Source: Psychromonas sp. 14N.309.X.WAT.B.A12
GTDB taxonomy: Bacteria; Pseudomonadota; Gammaproteobacteria; Enterobacterales; Psychromonadaceae
Direction: 5' to 3'
DNA: 64,000 nucleotides
Assembly (NCBI RefSeq): GCF_030397575.1
Contig: NZ_JAPNXS010000015.1
Span: forward strand, 1 to 64,000
Shown here: positions 17,832 to 27,583 of the stretch, piece by piece
How positions within the stretch are numbered: position 1 is the stretch's first letter
How the letters are laid out: every line of letters begins with the position of its first letter
Translations under genes and position numbers: made by a program
The notes under the pieces: model-generated
Told to the model about the DNA's origin: nothing
Database searches by the model: none
Seen by the model: only the letters and a program-made list of their open reading frames with translations

Positions 17832-18716
17832 TCATAATAAACTTAACTGTTTAGTATTTATATCAATCGCATAAACCGATGACGAGGCAGTAATATAAAG
17901 TGTTTTTTCCTGTTCATCAAAGGTGCAATTAGACACGGTTTCAGGGAGCAATATCTTTCCCAGTAATTGCATATTTTTGTTAAGTATAATAATCCCTTCT
18001 CCAGAGCTTAAATACAAGGTACCAAACTTATCCGCTGTCATGCCATCTGGGATACCACATTCAACCTCATATACTAATCGTCCATTCGATAAGCTACAGC
18101 CATCAACATCAAAGGCTTTTAGATGCTTTAGCCCGTGCGTTGGAAAATCAACAATCGACATATCAGCAACGTATAAAGTTGATTCATCAGGAGAAAAAAC
18201 TAATCCATTAGGTCGTTGGATATCGCTAGTCGCTATACTTAACGTGTCACTACTTGGGTCATAACAATAAACATAACACCCTATAATTTGGCTCTCTGCC
18301 TTATACCCTTCTTCATCACTGGTAATGCCATAGGGTGGATCAGTAAACCAGATTGTCCCATCGGATTTACGTTCAACAAGATCATTTGGTGAGTTTAATC
18401 GTTTACCATCAAGCTTTTCAATCATCACCTTAGCAATCGCTAGGTTATCTTTACTGCGTAAAGAGATACATCGACGCCCGTGTTCACAGGTAATAACATC
18501 ACCATTACTCAAGGTATAATTGCCGTTGGCGTAATTCGATTGTTCAGTAACTAAAATCGTTTCCTGGGTGTTATTATCAAACAGATACAACGCCCCTTTT
18601 TTAACATCTGAGAACAAGAGTTGCTTAGTGTGCGGCAACCACGCCGCACCTTCACACCAAATATGCCCTCCACTAATCAATGTTAATTCAGATAACATTG
18701 CTGAAGAAAATGACAT
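17832..18716 (-). CDS. SMP-30/gluconolactonase-family lactonase
   Basis: A 294-residue six-bladed beta-propeller enzyme predicted to open a sugar lactone. The metal ligands of the family are visible: E22 (WCEGAAW), N111 (LNSPNDL), N170 (RPNGLVF) and D224 (GIPDGM). It follows the periplasmic binding protein gene by 11 bases and is co-transcribed with the sugar ABC importer. This suggests the imported compound is a sugar lactone, or an aldose oxidised to one. No matching dehydrogenase or dehydratase is nearby. Confidence 0.88.
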   Translation of the reverse strand: MSFSSAMLSELTLISGGHIWCEGAAWLPHTKQLLFSDVKKGALYLFDNNTQETILVTEQSNYANGNYTLSNGDVITCEHGRRCISLRSKDNLAIAKVMIEKLDGKRLNSPNDLVERKSDGTIWFTDPPYGITSDEEGYKAESQIIGCYVYCYDPSSDTLSIATSDIQRPNGLVFSPDESTLYVADMSIVDFPTHGLKHLKAFDVDGCSLSNGRLVYEVECGIPDGMTADKFGTLYLSSGEGIIILNKNMQLLGKILLPETVSNCTFDEQEKTLYITASSSVYAIDINTKQLSLL

Positions 18717-18727
18717 ACTTGCCTCCT

Positions 18728-19846
18728 TTATTTACCATTCCAAGACGCTGAGTAATATTCACGGTAATTGTTCTCTGGGTCATAAAGGTTTTGATCACCA
18801 CCATTACTATGGATATTTTCAGCAGTCACTAAATGAACTGGTGTTACGTAACCGCTAATTGGTTGATCTTGAAATAGGCGATTAAATTCATCGATAACCT
18901 GCCAACCATGTAAGCTTAATGGCTCTGCAACAGTTGCAACTTGAAAATCACCATTTCTGATTCTTTCAAATGCTGATTCACTACCGTCACCAGCAGAGAT
19001 GTTATAAGGTGCATCGCCTTTCTTTTTGCCTGCAGATCGAAGTGCAGGTGACATGTAATCAAAATAAAGGTCATTTATCGCTAATGTATAGTTATATTTA
19101 TCACCATGTTTTTGTACTAGTGAGTAAGTTAACTGTGGTATGCGGGCAGAAGTGTTAGCTAAAGGCGTATCTTCATAACCTAGTACAGAACACCCCTCAC
19201 ATTTTTCAATATAAGACTTCATTACATCAGCTTTATGTACCGCGATGCTATAAAGGCCATCAGTTAAAATAACTACATTGGCTTTGCCTTCTGATTTTGC
19301 AATGGCGTACATAGCAGAGACACGAGCAACATCATCAGCTGAACTAGTAATATTCGTTTCAATGAACAAATCTTCAATTGGACCTGGGTTAGGTGTTGCA
19401 TGCCAACTAACGAGTTTTATGCCCAATTTATTGGCTTTACGTAAAGTTGGTACCATTGTATTCGGTGTAAAACCACCCACCACAATACCGTCTGGCTGTA
19501 ATGCTAACGCTTGTTTCATCGCCGATGATTGAGAGGGAACGCTACCAGCACCATCGAGTACTCGCACATTCCAACCAATTGCTTTTGCCGCTTCCTCAAA
19601 GCCCTTAACAACACCAGCAACACCACTGTTTTTCAGGTCAGAGGCAACAAAAATAACGGTTTTATCCTGCACGGCTTTAGGGCCTGCAGGTAAAGAAAAG
19701 GCAACATTTGTTTCGCCAGAAGCCTCGGCAACTACTTGTTTTGCCATATCAACATATTGTTGAGCACTGGTTGCATCAGCATATGAATACGTTGATAGGG
19801 TCGCCGCGGCTATTAAACTCATGTATTTGATTGGATTTTTCATCAT
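18728..19846 (-). CDS. Sugar ABC importer, periplasmic binding protein
   Basis: A 372-residue periplasmic protein of the ribose/galactose-binding type (Peripla_BP_4). It has a short signal peptide (MMKNPIKYMSLIAAATLSTYSYA), then KTVIFVASDLKNSGVAGVVKGFEEAA, LQPDGIVVGGF, VVILTDGLYSIAVHKADV and ISAGDGSESAFERIRNG, the two-lobed fold's usual landmarks. The start overlaps the permease stop by 4 bases (ATGA). Ligand is unknown; context points to a sugar or sugar lactone. Confidence 0.9.
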   Translation of the reverse strand: MMKNPIKYMSLIAAATLSTYSYADATSAQQYVDMAKQVVAEASGETNVAFSLPAGPKAVQDKTVIFVASDLKNSGVAGVVKGFEEAAKAIGWNVRVLDGAGSVPSQSSAMKQALALQPDGIVVGGFTPNTMVPTLRKANKLGIKLVSWHATPNPGPIEDLFIETNITSSADDVARVSAMYAIAKSEGKANVVILTDGLYSIAVHKADVMKSYIEKCEGCSVLGYEDTPLANTSARIPQLTYSLVQKHGDKYNYTLAINDLYFDYMSPALRSAGKKKGDAPYNISAGDGSESAFERIRNGDFQVATVAEPLSLHGWQVIDEFNRLFQDQPISGYVTPVHLVTAENIHSNGGDQNLYDPENNYREYYSASWNGK

Positions 19847-20880
19847 TTCACCTTTATGTTGTTTTTAGTTGCAGTCTGTTTTCGTTTTTGACTAAACCCT
19901 GCCAAGGTAATAGCCACCAATAAAATCGCTCCATTGAATAATGGCTCAACAAAAAATGGCGTTCCCAGTTGTTGTAAACCAGAAATACCGACACTCACTA
20001 ACGACACACCAATAATGGTGCCCCATACATTTACTCTCCCTGCTCTAAAGGTTGTAGATCCTAAAAAAGCACCGACTAATGCAGGTAACATGAAATCTTG
20101 CCCTACAGAAGATGAGCCAATACCTATATGTGATGCCAATAGCACACTTGCAAATGCAATTAAGCCATCAGAAACAACATAAGAACCGATATAACAAGCC
20201 TTAGTATTAATTCCATTTAACGTTGCTGTATTTGGATTTGCTCCTACTGCATAAAGCTTTCTACCCAGGGCGGTATATTCAGTTAATAACCACAATGCAA
20301 AAGTGATTGCAGCTAGGTAAAAGACCACAACAGGTAAGCCAAATAGTTCATAACCACTTAAGTTATAAAAACTTTCAGGTAAGGCACCTACAATTTGACG
20401 ACCATCGGTATGCCAAAGCGAAACGGCATAAATCACCGTACCTGTGCCTAAGGTTGCAACAAATGAATCAATATCAGCTAAAGCGACCAACATGCCATTT
20501 AACGCACCGTACAAACACCCGCATAATACGACGGTTAATGCGGCAGCTTCCCATGAAAATCCATAACGTTGCTGTAAGGTGATCACTAATACATGCCAAA
20601 AAGTCACGCCAAATCCTACATTTAAGTTCATTTTACCGGTGACCATTGTGACCATTGCAGCGAGGGCTAAAATTGCCACAACACTTTTTTCACTGAGGAT
20701 TGCCTGCAGTGTTAGCATCGAAAAGAAGGTGTCAGTTGTTGCACTAAACACCACGATCAATAACAACGTTAGTATTAATAAACCGTAGCGCATCAATACT
20801 TGCGTGATCATATTTCCTAGGCCTAACTTCATCGACACTTCTGTTTCCAATGCGGTCGATTTAATATTCGATGTTGACAT
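19843..20880 (-). CDS. Sugar ABC importer, permease (RbsC type)
   Basis: A 345-residue permease with eight or more hydrophobic helices. It carries the family segments LALAAMVTMVTGKMNLNVGF, LVALADIDSFVATLGTGTV, GRKLYAVGANPNTATLNGIN and PALVGAFLGSTTFRAG. Its ATG lies 20 bases inside the end of the ATPase gene, with GAGG 7 bases upstream. Translation is therefore coupled to the ATPase. Confidence 0.93.
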   Translation of the reverse strand: MSTSNIKSTALETEVSMKLGLGNMITQVLMRYGLLILTLLLIVVFSATTDTFFSMLTLQAILSEKSVVAILALAAMVTMVTGKMNLNVGFGVTFWHVLVITLQQRYGFSWEAAALTVVLCGCLYGALNGMLVALADIDSFVATLGTGTVIYAVSLWHTDGRQIVGALPESFYNLSGYELFGLPVVVFYLAAITFALWLLTEYTALGRKLYAVGANPNTATLNGINTKACYIGSYVVSDGLIAFASVLLASHIGIGSSSVGQDFMLPALVGAFLGSTTFRAGRVNVWGTIIGVSLVSVGISGLQQLGTPFFVEPLFNGAILLVAITLAGFSQKRKQTATKNNIKVK

Positions 20881-22405
20881 GTTGTACCTCTTCTACTTTT
20901 GACCCTGACGCATATTTCAATAAATTGGATAAAGTCACATCGTCTTCCATTAATTCTTTAACAACTCGACCACGATTAAATACTAATGCTCGATTTGATA
21001 TATTCACTACCTCTTCAAAATCACTTGAGATAACAATGACGGACAATCCATTCTCAATCGCTCTTTGCATGATTTTATAAATCTCAGATCGAGCACCAAT
21101 ATCAACTCCCGCTGTAGGATTATCTAAAATCATGATCGGCTTGTTCATATTGAACCATCTCGCCAAAATAATTTTTTGTTGGTTACCACCGCTCATTGAA
21201 CTGATTGATATATTGGGGTCTCTTGGCCTAACTGAATACTCGCGTATCGCTTGAAAGGTAGAAGCTTCCTCTTCCAATTTAGAAAGGTTTGATAATTCCC
21301 CTTTTCCCAAATTGCTTGGATTAAGATTTAAGTTTTCTAATGCACTCATAGACCCACAAATACTTTCTTTAACACGGTCTGCGGCGACCATCGCAATACC
21401 GCTTGCAATGCTTTTAGCAGGTGAAGAGATATTTGCTTTTTTGCCATTAATTAGCACGTCACCATTTTTGATATTCAAGCGGCCAAACAAGGACTGCCCT
21501 ATCGCTTCCTGACCAGCATTTCTTAAGCCAACTAAAGACACTAACTCGCCTTTTCTTAAGTTCATATTAAATGGATCAAGATCTCCAATTTGTAAATTCT
21601 CAATATTCAAAACAACTGGTGAAGTTGGGTTTAAGGGCGTTCTGTAACTCATCTCTTTTTTCATACCAACGATTAAGGTGACTAGATCGTCTAATGAAAA
21701 ATCCTTTACTAAACCCGAGCCAACCATCTTCCCGTCGCGTAACACAACAACATCATCACAAATATCGTGTATTTCATCTAAGCGATGCGAAACGTAAATC
21801 ATGCCTACGCCTCTGGCTTTTAAACCTTTTAATACATCGAACATACGTCCTACATCACTAGCGACTAAAGATGCGGTAGGCTCATCAAGTATTAATACTT
21901 CGGCATCTGCAATTAGTGCACGGGCAATCGTTAATAACGCTTTTTCAGCAGCACTCAGATTAAAAATTCGTTCTGAAGCCTTAGCATCTAACCCCACTAA
22001 ATTAAGTACTTCTTCTGCCTTTTGTTCAGCAGCCTTCCAATTAATAATTCCCCATCTTTTAGGAAAACCTAAAGTTAACCCAATGTTTTCAGTGACAGTC
22101 ATCCATTCAACTAAGCCTAAATCTTGGTGAATGAATGCAATAGGTGACTTGTTAGAACGATTAAGAGCAGTTGCGTCTTCTATCGATTCATTTTTAAAAA
22201 TAATCTCTCCACTGGTTTTTTTATTAATACCAGCCAACGTTTTAATTAAAGTAGACTTACCTGCGCCATTCTCTCCTAATAAAGCCACACATCGACCTGG
22301 ATGAACATTAAAAGAAGCAGACTCCAAAGCTACAAAATTAAAGAAACGCTTTGTAAGATTATTAATTGAAAGCAAACTGCCCTCAGGAGTATCAATAAAT
22401 CTCAT
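20861..22405 (-). CDS. Sugar ABC importer, double ATPase (RbsA/MglA type)
   Basis: A 514-residue protein with two fused nucleotide-binding domains (about 1-245 and 260-505). The first has Walker A GENGAGKST, a divergent signature LSAAEKALLTIARAL and Walker B VLILDEPTASL. The second has a degenerate Walker A (GLRNAGQEAIG), signature MSGGNQQKIILARW and ILDNPTAGVD, where asparagine replaces the catalytic glutamate. As is usual in this subfamily, only the first site looks fully active. It is first in the operon. A candidate IclR operator and a promoter region lie just upstream. Confidence 0.94.
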   Translation of the reverse strand: MRFIDTPEGSLLSINNLTKRFFNFVALESASFNVHPGRCVALLGENGAGKSTLIKTLAGINKKTSGEIIFKNESIEDATALNRSNKSPIAFIHQDLGLVEWMTVTENIGLTLGFPKRWGIINWKAAEQKAEEVLNLVGLDAKASERIFNLSAAEKALLTIARALIADAEVLILDEPTASLVASDVGRMFDVLKGLKARGVGMIYVSHRLDEIHDICDDVVVLRDGKMVGSGLVKDFSLDDLVTLIVGMKKEMSYRTPLNPTSPVVLNIENLQIGDLDPFNMNLRKGELVSLVGLRNAGQEAIGQSLFGRLNIKNGDVLINGKKANISSPAKSIASGIAMVAADRVKESICGSMSALENLNLNPSNLGKGELSNLSKLEEEASTFQAIREYSVRPRDPNISISSMSGGNQQKIILARWFNMNKPIMILDNPTAGVDIGARSEIYKIMQRAIENGLSVIVISSDFEEVVNISNRALVFNRGRVVKELMEDDVTLSNLLKYASGSKVEEVQHVNIEY

Positions 22406-22984
22406 ACTATCCTCGTATATTATTTTTTAATATAAGGATAAAATTCCACATAGCGGAATAATATACAATTAAATTCCACATTATAATACTTGTAGTTTTC
22501 GAATTATTGTGTGATTCAAGTCCGACTTTAATTCGATTGGCTATTTGAGGTGCTATTTATTGATCTCTATCTCATAACCTTACATTGAGTAGATTTTCAT
22601 TTATTTAAAGAATTTTATTGTTTTTGTAAGACAACTATTTATATATCAGAGAGTTAAAAGTGACTTAAGGTAAAAGATAAATAATACAGTGAAATTGCGT
22701 AATACAGACTTTCAACGTGAATAGGCAGGGATAAAGAAAAAATAGGTGAGTAAATAAAATTGAACAGAGGAATTTATGCTGTATTTGCAATAAAAAAGTA
22801 AAAATAAACAACTAAATTTCGCATAAAAAAGCACTTATATTTGCCAAATAACAACTAGGTTATTGATCTTATTTAGGTTTATGAAAGTGCCATAATAGTA
22901 ATAATATCACATCATAAATTTGACTCTCGTCACACAATTGAGCATAATATGTACAGATTCACTATTTAAGTAAGGAAATTACGT
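22406..22984. other. Divergent regulatory region, sugar ABC operon / small ORF
   Basis: About 580 AT-rich bases. The left part carries the candidate IclR operator (22441-22459) and a second half-like copy, AAATTCCACATTATAAT (22471-22487). TTTCGCA near 22820 also resembles an operator half. The right part must hold the promoter of the 46-residue gene at 22985. No other gene is evident. Confidence 0.5.
22441..22459. promoter_or_regulatory. Candidate IclR operator before the sugar ABC operon
   Basis: AAATTCCACATAGCGGAAT contains the inverted repeat ATTCC-N7-GGAAT, the kind of site IclR proteins bind. 16 of 19 bases are identical to the site upstream of dlgD at 36383-36401. It lies 36-54 bases before the ATPase ATG. 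Found by eye; no binding data. Confidence 0.6.
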
Positions 22985-23125
22985 ATGAATACTACAACTT
23001 TAGATCATGCTCCAAAAACCGCAAATAACAATGTTTCAGCTTTTGCTGATAAAGCATTTTTCTTTGTAAAAATGGCGATTGCTATCAGTGCAATTATTTT
23101 AGTAGAAGTATCAGCTTGGATCTAA
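22985..23125 (+). CDS. Small single-pass membrane protein, 46 residues
   Basis: Encodes a protein beginning MNTTTLDHAPKTANNN and ending in one hydrophobic helix (about residues 24-45, FFFVKMAIAISAIILVEVSA) and a terminal WI. AAGGA lies 8 bases before the ATG, and upstream sequence is open for a promoter. I do not recognise the family. The polar head followed by a tail anchor fits a small inner-membrane regulator or accessory protein. It stands alone on the plus strand between two minus-strand catabolic operons. Confidence 0.7.
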   Translation: MNTTTLDHAPKTANNNVSAFADKAFFFVKMAIAISAIILVEVSAWI

Positions 23126-23223
23126 AAGGCCCCGGCAAGAAAGAAAAATATATTAAATAACGTTAAGATAAGTAACATCCCATAATGGGACACCCATCTA
23201 AAATAAATCCCAAAGTAGCCAAT

Positions 23224-23255
23224 AAAAAAACGCCAGTTATTTTCACTACTGACGC
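23224..23255 (-). terminator. Terminator of the diketogulonate operon
   Basis: On the minus strand a GCGTCAGT / AACTGGCG stem with wobble pairs is followed by TTTTTTT. It lies about 35 bases past the last gene. Confidence 0.75.
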
Positions 23256-23290
23256 TTCATAACAACACCTTAATTAACTTATAAAATCGA

Positions 23291-23617
23291 CTAGGGTGCT
23301 TGCACAAGATTCATGTGATGTACTTTAATACCGTACTTTTCAATAATCTTTTTAGTCGCATTCATACTGGCGATCCTTTGTTCTGAATCTAAAGCCTCTT
23401 TCATCATAGCTTTATCGCTATAGCTATGTTGCATAATAAGCAGTACATTTTGATGATCTTCACTTTCTATGAATTCAGGCTTACTTAACACCACGCCAAG
23501 GCTATTTGGAAAGGTAGCAATAATAGGTACTACGACATTTTGCATATATTGATAAAAATCTTCTTTTTCAGCCGTTGTTAATTTAGCTTCAAAAAATGCT
23601 GTTCTTAAAATAGTCAT
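23291..23617 (-). CDS. Small uncharacterised protein, possible dimeric alpha/beta-barrel fold
   Basis: A 108-residue soluble protein ([21 protein letters not shown]...). Its pattern of strands and helices, and the phrase VLLIMQHSYSDKAMMKEALDS, resemble small dimeric alpha-beta barrel proteins (EthD/ABM-like). No catalytic residues can be named. Its ATG overlaps the tkt stop in TAATG, so it is translationally coupled to transketolase. It ends the diketo-gulonate operon. A role as a mutarotase-like or accessory protein is possible but not shown. Confidence 0.7.
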   Translation of the reverse strand: MTILRTAFFEAKLTTAEKEDFYQYMQNVVVPIIATFPNSLGVVLSKPEFIESEDHQNVLLIMQHSYSDKAMMKEALDSEQRIASMNATKKIIEKYGIKVHHMNLVQAP

Positions 23618-25620
23618 TACTGAACTCCTTTCTCTAATAATTGTGTCGCAGTATTAACGATATTGCTCACCGTAAAACCAAACATCTCAAAAAGTTGCTC
23701 TGCAGGTGCCGACTCACCAAAGCTTATCATGCCGATCACTTGTCCATTCAACCCAACATACTTATACCAGTAGTCAGCAATACCAGCTTCAATGGCAATG
23801 CGCGCAGATATGTTTGATGGTAATACCTCCTCTCTATATGCAATTGACTGTTGATCAAAAACATCCGTAGATGGCATTGATACAACACGGACATTTTTGC
23901 CTGCTTCAGACAATTCAGTAGCAGCATCTACCGCAAGCTGCACTTCAGATCCTGTTGCAATCAGAATTAAGTCAGGTGTGCCTGTACAATCTTTCAATAT
24001 ATAAGCCCCCTTTGCGATGTTAGCGACTTGCTCTGCAGTTCGGGATTGTTGTACTAAGTTTTGTCGAGAGAAGATCAATGCAGAGGGAGCATCTTTACGT
24101 TCAATCGCTAACTTCCATGCCACAGCAGATTCCACCTGATCACAGGGTCTCCATGTGCTCATATTGGGAGTCATACGCAATGATGCGATTTGCTCAACGG
24201 GTTGATGTGTTGGACCATCTTCACCTAAACCAATCGAATCGTGGGTATATACTTGAATGTTTTGTACCTTCATTAATGCAGCCATACGCATTGCGTTACG
24301 CGCATACTCCATAAACATTAAAAAGGTCGCTCCATAAGCAATAAAACCACCATGTAATGCAATACCATTAATGATTGCAGTCATCGCAAATTCACGCACA
24401 CCATAATGGATATAGTTACCTGAAGCATCATCACTGGTTAATGCTTTTGATTGTGACCACATTGTTAAGTTTGAAGGTGCTAAATCAGCGGATCCACCAG
24501 TTAATTCCGGTAACATCTTGGCATATACTTCCAAGGTATTTTGCGAGGCTTTACGTGAAGCGATATTGGCAGGGTTCGCTTGTAAACCATTAATAAAGTC
24601 ATTCGTTGCTTGTTGCCAGTTCTCTGGTAAATCCCCTGCGATACGACGTTTAAACACACTGGCAAGCTCAGGGTATTGAGCAGCATAAGCTGCAAACTGT
24701 TCATTCCACTGTGCTTCTTTATCACATCCTGCTTGCTTAGCATTCCATTCAGAATAGATATCAGATGGTATTTCAAATGGGCCATGCTGCCAACCTAACT
24801 GTGCTTTACTTGCTGCAACTTCTTCCGCCCCAAGTGGTGCACCATGACAGTCATGTGTTCCTGCTTTATTAGGTGAGCCAAAACCGATAATAGTTTTAGT
24901 ACAAATTAAAGTCGGACGCGGATCCAGTTTAGCAGCTTGAATAGCCGCATCGATTGCTTCACTATTGTGGCCATCAACGTCTGCGAACACATGCCAGCCG
25001 TAAGCTTCAAAACGTTTAACCGTATCATCGGTAAACCAGCCTTCCACCTCACCATCAATGGAGATACCATTATCATCCCAAAAGGCAATTAACTTACTTA
25101 AACCTAACACTCCAGCCAATGAACAAGCTTCATGAGAAATACCTTCCATCATGCAACCATCACCTAAAAAAACGTAGGTAAAATGGTCAACAATATCGTA
25201 ATCAGGTTGGTTAAATTGTGCTGCCAGTGATTTTTCAGCTATTGCCATACCAACGGCATTAGCAATTCCCTGCCCTAATGGTCCGGTGGTTGTTTCAATA
25301 CCTGGCGCGTAACCATATTCAGGGTGGCCAGGGGTTTTTGAGTGCAATTGACGAAAATTTTTCAACTCTTCAATGGGTAAGGAGTATCCGGTTAAATGAA
25401 GTAGTGAATAGATCAGCATAGAGCCATGACCATTTGATAAAACAAAACGATCACGATTACTCCACTGGGGATTCTGTGGGTTATGGTTTAAGTGCGAACG
25501 CCATAAAACTTCAGCAATATCTGCCATGCCCATTGGCGCACCAGGGTGCCCTGAATTAGCTTGTTGTACTGCATCCATACTTAACGCACGAATGGCATTA
25601 GAAAGTTGTTTACGATCCAT
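23617..25620 (-). CDS. tkt: Transketolase
   Basis: Moves two-carbon units from D-xylulose-5-phosphate to aldose phosphates using thiamine diphosphate. The 667-residue length is standard. Visible motifs are [19 protein letters not shown], the cofactor motif [14 protein letters not shown]...[19 protein letters not shown], and [19 protein letters not shown] near the middle of the protein. The ATG at 25620 is preceded by AAAGG; the longer reading adds 29 residues not found in the family. It lies downstream of tal and a terminator-like hairpin, in a catabolic operon whose product is D-xylulose-5-P. It is thus probably a dedicated second copy rather than the housekeeping gene. Confidence 0.95.
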   Translation of the reverse strand: MDRKQLSNAIRALSMDAVQQANSGHPGAPMGMADIAEVLWRSHLNHNPQNPQWSNRDRFVLSNGHGSMLIYSLLHLTGYSLPIEELKNFRQLHSKTPGHPEYGYAPGIETTTGPLGQGIANAVGMAIAEKSLAAQFNQPDYDIVDHFTYVFLGDGCMMEGISHEACSLAGVLGLSKLIAFWDDNGISIDGEVEGWFTDDTVKRFEAYGWHVFADVDGHNSEAIDAAIQAAKLDPRPTLICTKTIIGFGSPNKAGTHDCHGAPLGAEEVAASKAQLGWQHGPFEIPSDIYSEWNAKQAGCDKEAQWNEQFAAYAAQYPELASVFKRRIAGDLPENWQQATNDFINGLQANPANIASRKASQNTLEVYAKMLPELTGGSADLAPSNLTMWSQSKALTSDDASGNYIHYGVREFAMTAIINGIALHGGFIAYGATFLMFMEYARNAMRMAALMKVQNIQVYTHDSIGLGEDGPTHQPVEQIASLRMTPNMSTWRPCDQVESAVAWKLAIERKDAPSALIFSRQNLVQQSRTAEQVANIAKGAYILKDCTGTPDLILIATGSEVQLAVDAATELSEAGKNVRVVSMPSTDVFDQQSIAYREEVLPSNISARIAIEAGIADYWYKYVGLNGQVIGMISFGESAPAEQLFEMFGFTVSNIVNTATQLLEKGVQ

Positions 25621-25692
25621 TTTATTTACACCTTTAAGAGTTAGCGCTATTTTCGGTAAAAACGTAGCCCTGTTGTTCATATCATTAGCATT

Positions 25693-25717
25693 AAAAAAGG
25701 GAATCAATGATTCCCTT
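25693..25717 (-). terminator. Terminator-like hairpin between tal and tkt
   Basis: The minus strand reads AAGGGAATCA-T-TGATTCCCTT followed by TTTTTT. Being inside the operon, it would lower tkt expression relative to the upstream genes, or mark a separate tkt transcript. Confidence 0.7.
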
Positions 25718-25734
25718 TAACTATTTTTTTTAGA

Positions 25735-26685
25735 TCATAATCTTTCTGAAATCATGGCTTCAAGCTTGCCCTGGTCAATGGCAAAATTACGAATACCCTC
25801 AGCGAGCTTTTCAACTGCCATTGGGTCTTGGTTATGCTCCCATAGGAAGTCAGATTCACTCATTGCTGCTGGACGATCTTGTTGTGATGATGCGGGCTTT
25901 AATTTCACAACCACTTCACCTTCAGCTTGTTCCAATTGTTGTAATAGATCTGGGCTAATAGTTAATCGGTCGCAGCCTGCTAACTCTAAAATTTCACCGG
26001 TATTTCTAAAGCTTGCGCCCATCACTACAGTTTTGTAGTCATGCGCCTTGTAGTAGTCGTAAATTTTACTCACAGATAACACGCCAGGGTCTTCATTCGC
26101 AGCAAAGTCTTGTCCTTGTTTTGCTTTGTACCAATCCATAATACGTCCAACGAAGGGGGAGATTAAAAATACTCCTGCTTCAGCACAAGCACGTGCTTGA
26201 GCAAATGAAAACAACAGCGTTAAATTGCAATTTATACCTTCTTTCTCTAATTGTTCAGCGGCACGAATCCCCTGCCATGTGGAGGCTAATTTAATTAAGA
26301 TACGATCATTATTAATGCCTGCATCGTTATACATTTTCATTAACTGGCGTGCTTTTAAAATACTGCCTTCAGTATCATAAGATAGGCGTGCATCCACTTC
26401 CGTTGAGATACGCCCTGGGATCACTTTAAGGATCTCTCTACCAATACTCACTGCTAACATATCACCAGCGGCTTGAATTTGGCTTTGTTTGTCATCCGAC
26501 TGTGTTTTAGCATAACTAATGGCTTGGTCCATCAGTGCGGCATAGTCAGTTAACTGTGCTGCTTTTAAGATTAGAGAAGGGTTGGTAGTTGCATCTTGAG
26601 GCTGGTATTTTTGAATTGCTTGAATATCACCTGTATCAGCAACGACCACGGTTAATTTTTTGAGCTGTTCTAATTTATTCATCAT
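25735..26685 (-). CDS. tal: Transaldolase
   Basis: Transfers a dihydroxyacetone unit between sugar phosphates in the pentose phosphate pathway. It is about 316 residues, like E. coli TalB. It begins [23 protein letters not shown], followed by [36 protein letters not shown] contains the Schiff-base lysine, and [18 protein letters not shown] follows. Two adjacent ATG codons are possible starts; the first has GGAAG close upstream. It follows sgbU by 19 bases in the catabolic operon. Confidence 0.95.
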   Translation of the reverse strand: MMNKLEQLKKLTVVVADTGDIQAIQKYQPQDATTNPSLILKAAQLTDYAALMDQAISYAKTQSDDKQSQIQAAGDMLAVSIGREILKVIPGRISTEVDARLSYDTEGSILKARQLMKMYNDAGINNDRILIKLASTWQGIRAAEQLEKEGINCNLTLLFSFAQARACAEAGVFLISPFVGRIMDWYKAKQGQDFAANEDPGVLSVSKIYDYYKAHDYKTVVMGASFRNTGEILELAGCDRLTISPDLLQQLEQAEGEVVVKLKPASSQQDRPAAMSESDFLWEHNQDPMAVEKLAEGIRNFAIDQGKLEAMISERL

Positions 26686-26704
26686 TGATCTTCCATCGAC
26701 TATG

Positions 26705-27574
26705 TTAAAGTGCAAAACCTGCGGCATTGGCAATCTCTTTTAATTTACTTCTTGCGGCTTTAATATCTTCTAACCACTGTTCGTTTTGCGCCCACATTTC
26801 AATCACTAATGGCGCGCTATAATCAATTTCTGCTAGGGTTTTAAAGATCGCAGTAAAGTCCACTTGTCCTTCACCAATCACCAAATCTCTAAACTGCCCT
26901 TTACAGGTTTCAGAAACACGTAAAGTATCTTTTAAATGTACTTGTACAATATGGTCACGAGATAGTTTTAATTCGGTGCACACATCATGATTCCAGCCAG
27001 TGATATTTCCTACATCTGGGTAAGCCATAAAGTAAGGAGAAGGAATTTCACGCTTTAACACTTCGAATTTACTCAAAGAATTTAAGTAAGGAGTATCCAT
27101 GATTTCAACACCCAACATTATTCCAGCTCGCTCCGCCATCTTAGTTGCTTGCTGCATACCATCAATAAAACGTAGGTGGGTTTGTTCCGATTGCGCTTCA
27201 TAATACACGTCATAACCAGCCATTTGGATACAGCGAATACCGAGCTTATAAGCAAGCGCAATGGCTTTTTCCATGATCACAAGGGACTCGCTTCGAATCG
27301 CTTCATCCATTGAACCAAATGGGAATTTACGATGTGCACTTAAACACATAGATTGCAAAGGCATCTCATGTTTTTCACAAAGGTGACGTAGAGCGTAGAT
27401 CTCTTCATCACTCCAATCTAAACGAGCACGACGTTCATCCGTTTCATCAACCGATATTTCTACAAAGTCAAAGCCAGCTTGTTTAGCATTCACTAAACGC
27501 TCTTCCCACGTTAATGAGGTTGGCATTGCTTTTTCATAAATGCCTAAACGAAACTTATTATTTACATTAAACAT
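26705..27574 (-). CDS. sgbU: L-ribulose/L-xylulose-5-phosphate 3-epimerase
   Basis: Predicted to convert L-xylulose-5-P to L-ribulose-5-P. The 289-residue TIM-barrel protein matches UlaE/Sgb[35 protein letters not shown] at the start, [13 protein letters not shown], the metal-binding region [13 protein letters not shown] and VQVHLKDT, and a final LVIEMWAQN. It sits between the IclR gene and tal. The neighbouring decarboxylase and 4-epimerase genes make the step assignment strong. UlaE and SgbU are close paralogues, so the symbol is by context. Confidence 0.92.
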   Translation of the reverse strand: MFNVNNKFRLGIYEKAMPTSLTWEERLVNAKQAGFDFVEISVDETDERRARLDWSDEEIYALRHLCEKHEMPLQSMCLSAHRKFPFGSMDEAIRSESLVIMEKAIALAYKLGIRCIQMAGYDVYYEAQSEQTHLRFIDGMQQATKMAERAGIMLGVEIMDTPYLNSLSKFEVLKREIPSPYFMAYPDVGNITGWNHDVCTELKLSRDHIVQVHLKDTLRVSETCKGQFRDLVIGEGQVDFTAIFKTLAEIDYSAPLVIEMWAQNEQWLEDIKAARSKLKEIANAAGFAL

Positions 27575-27583
27575 ACTAGGTCC

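Noticed and set aside
22509-22524. Possible CRP site (TGTGATTCAAGTCCGA) upstream of the sugar ABC operon
   Set aside because: Only one half (TGTGA) matches; the second half has two mismatches at key positions, so it is not better than chance in AT-rich DNA.
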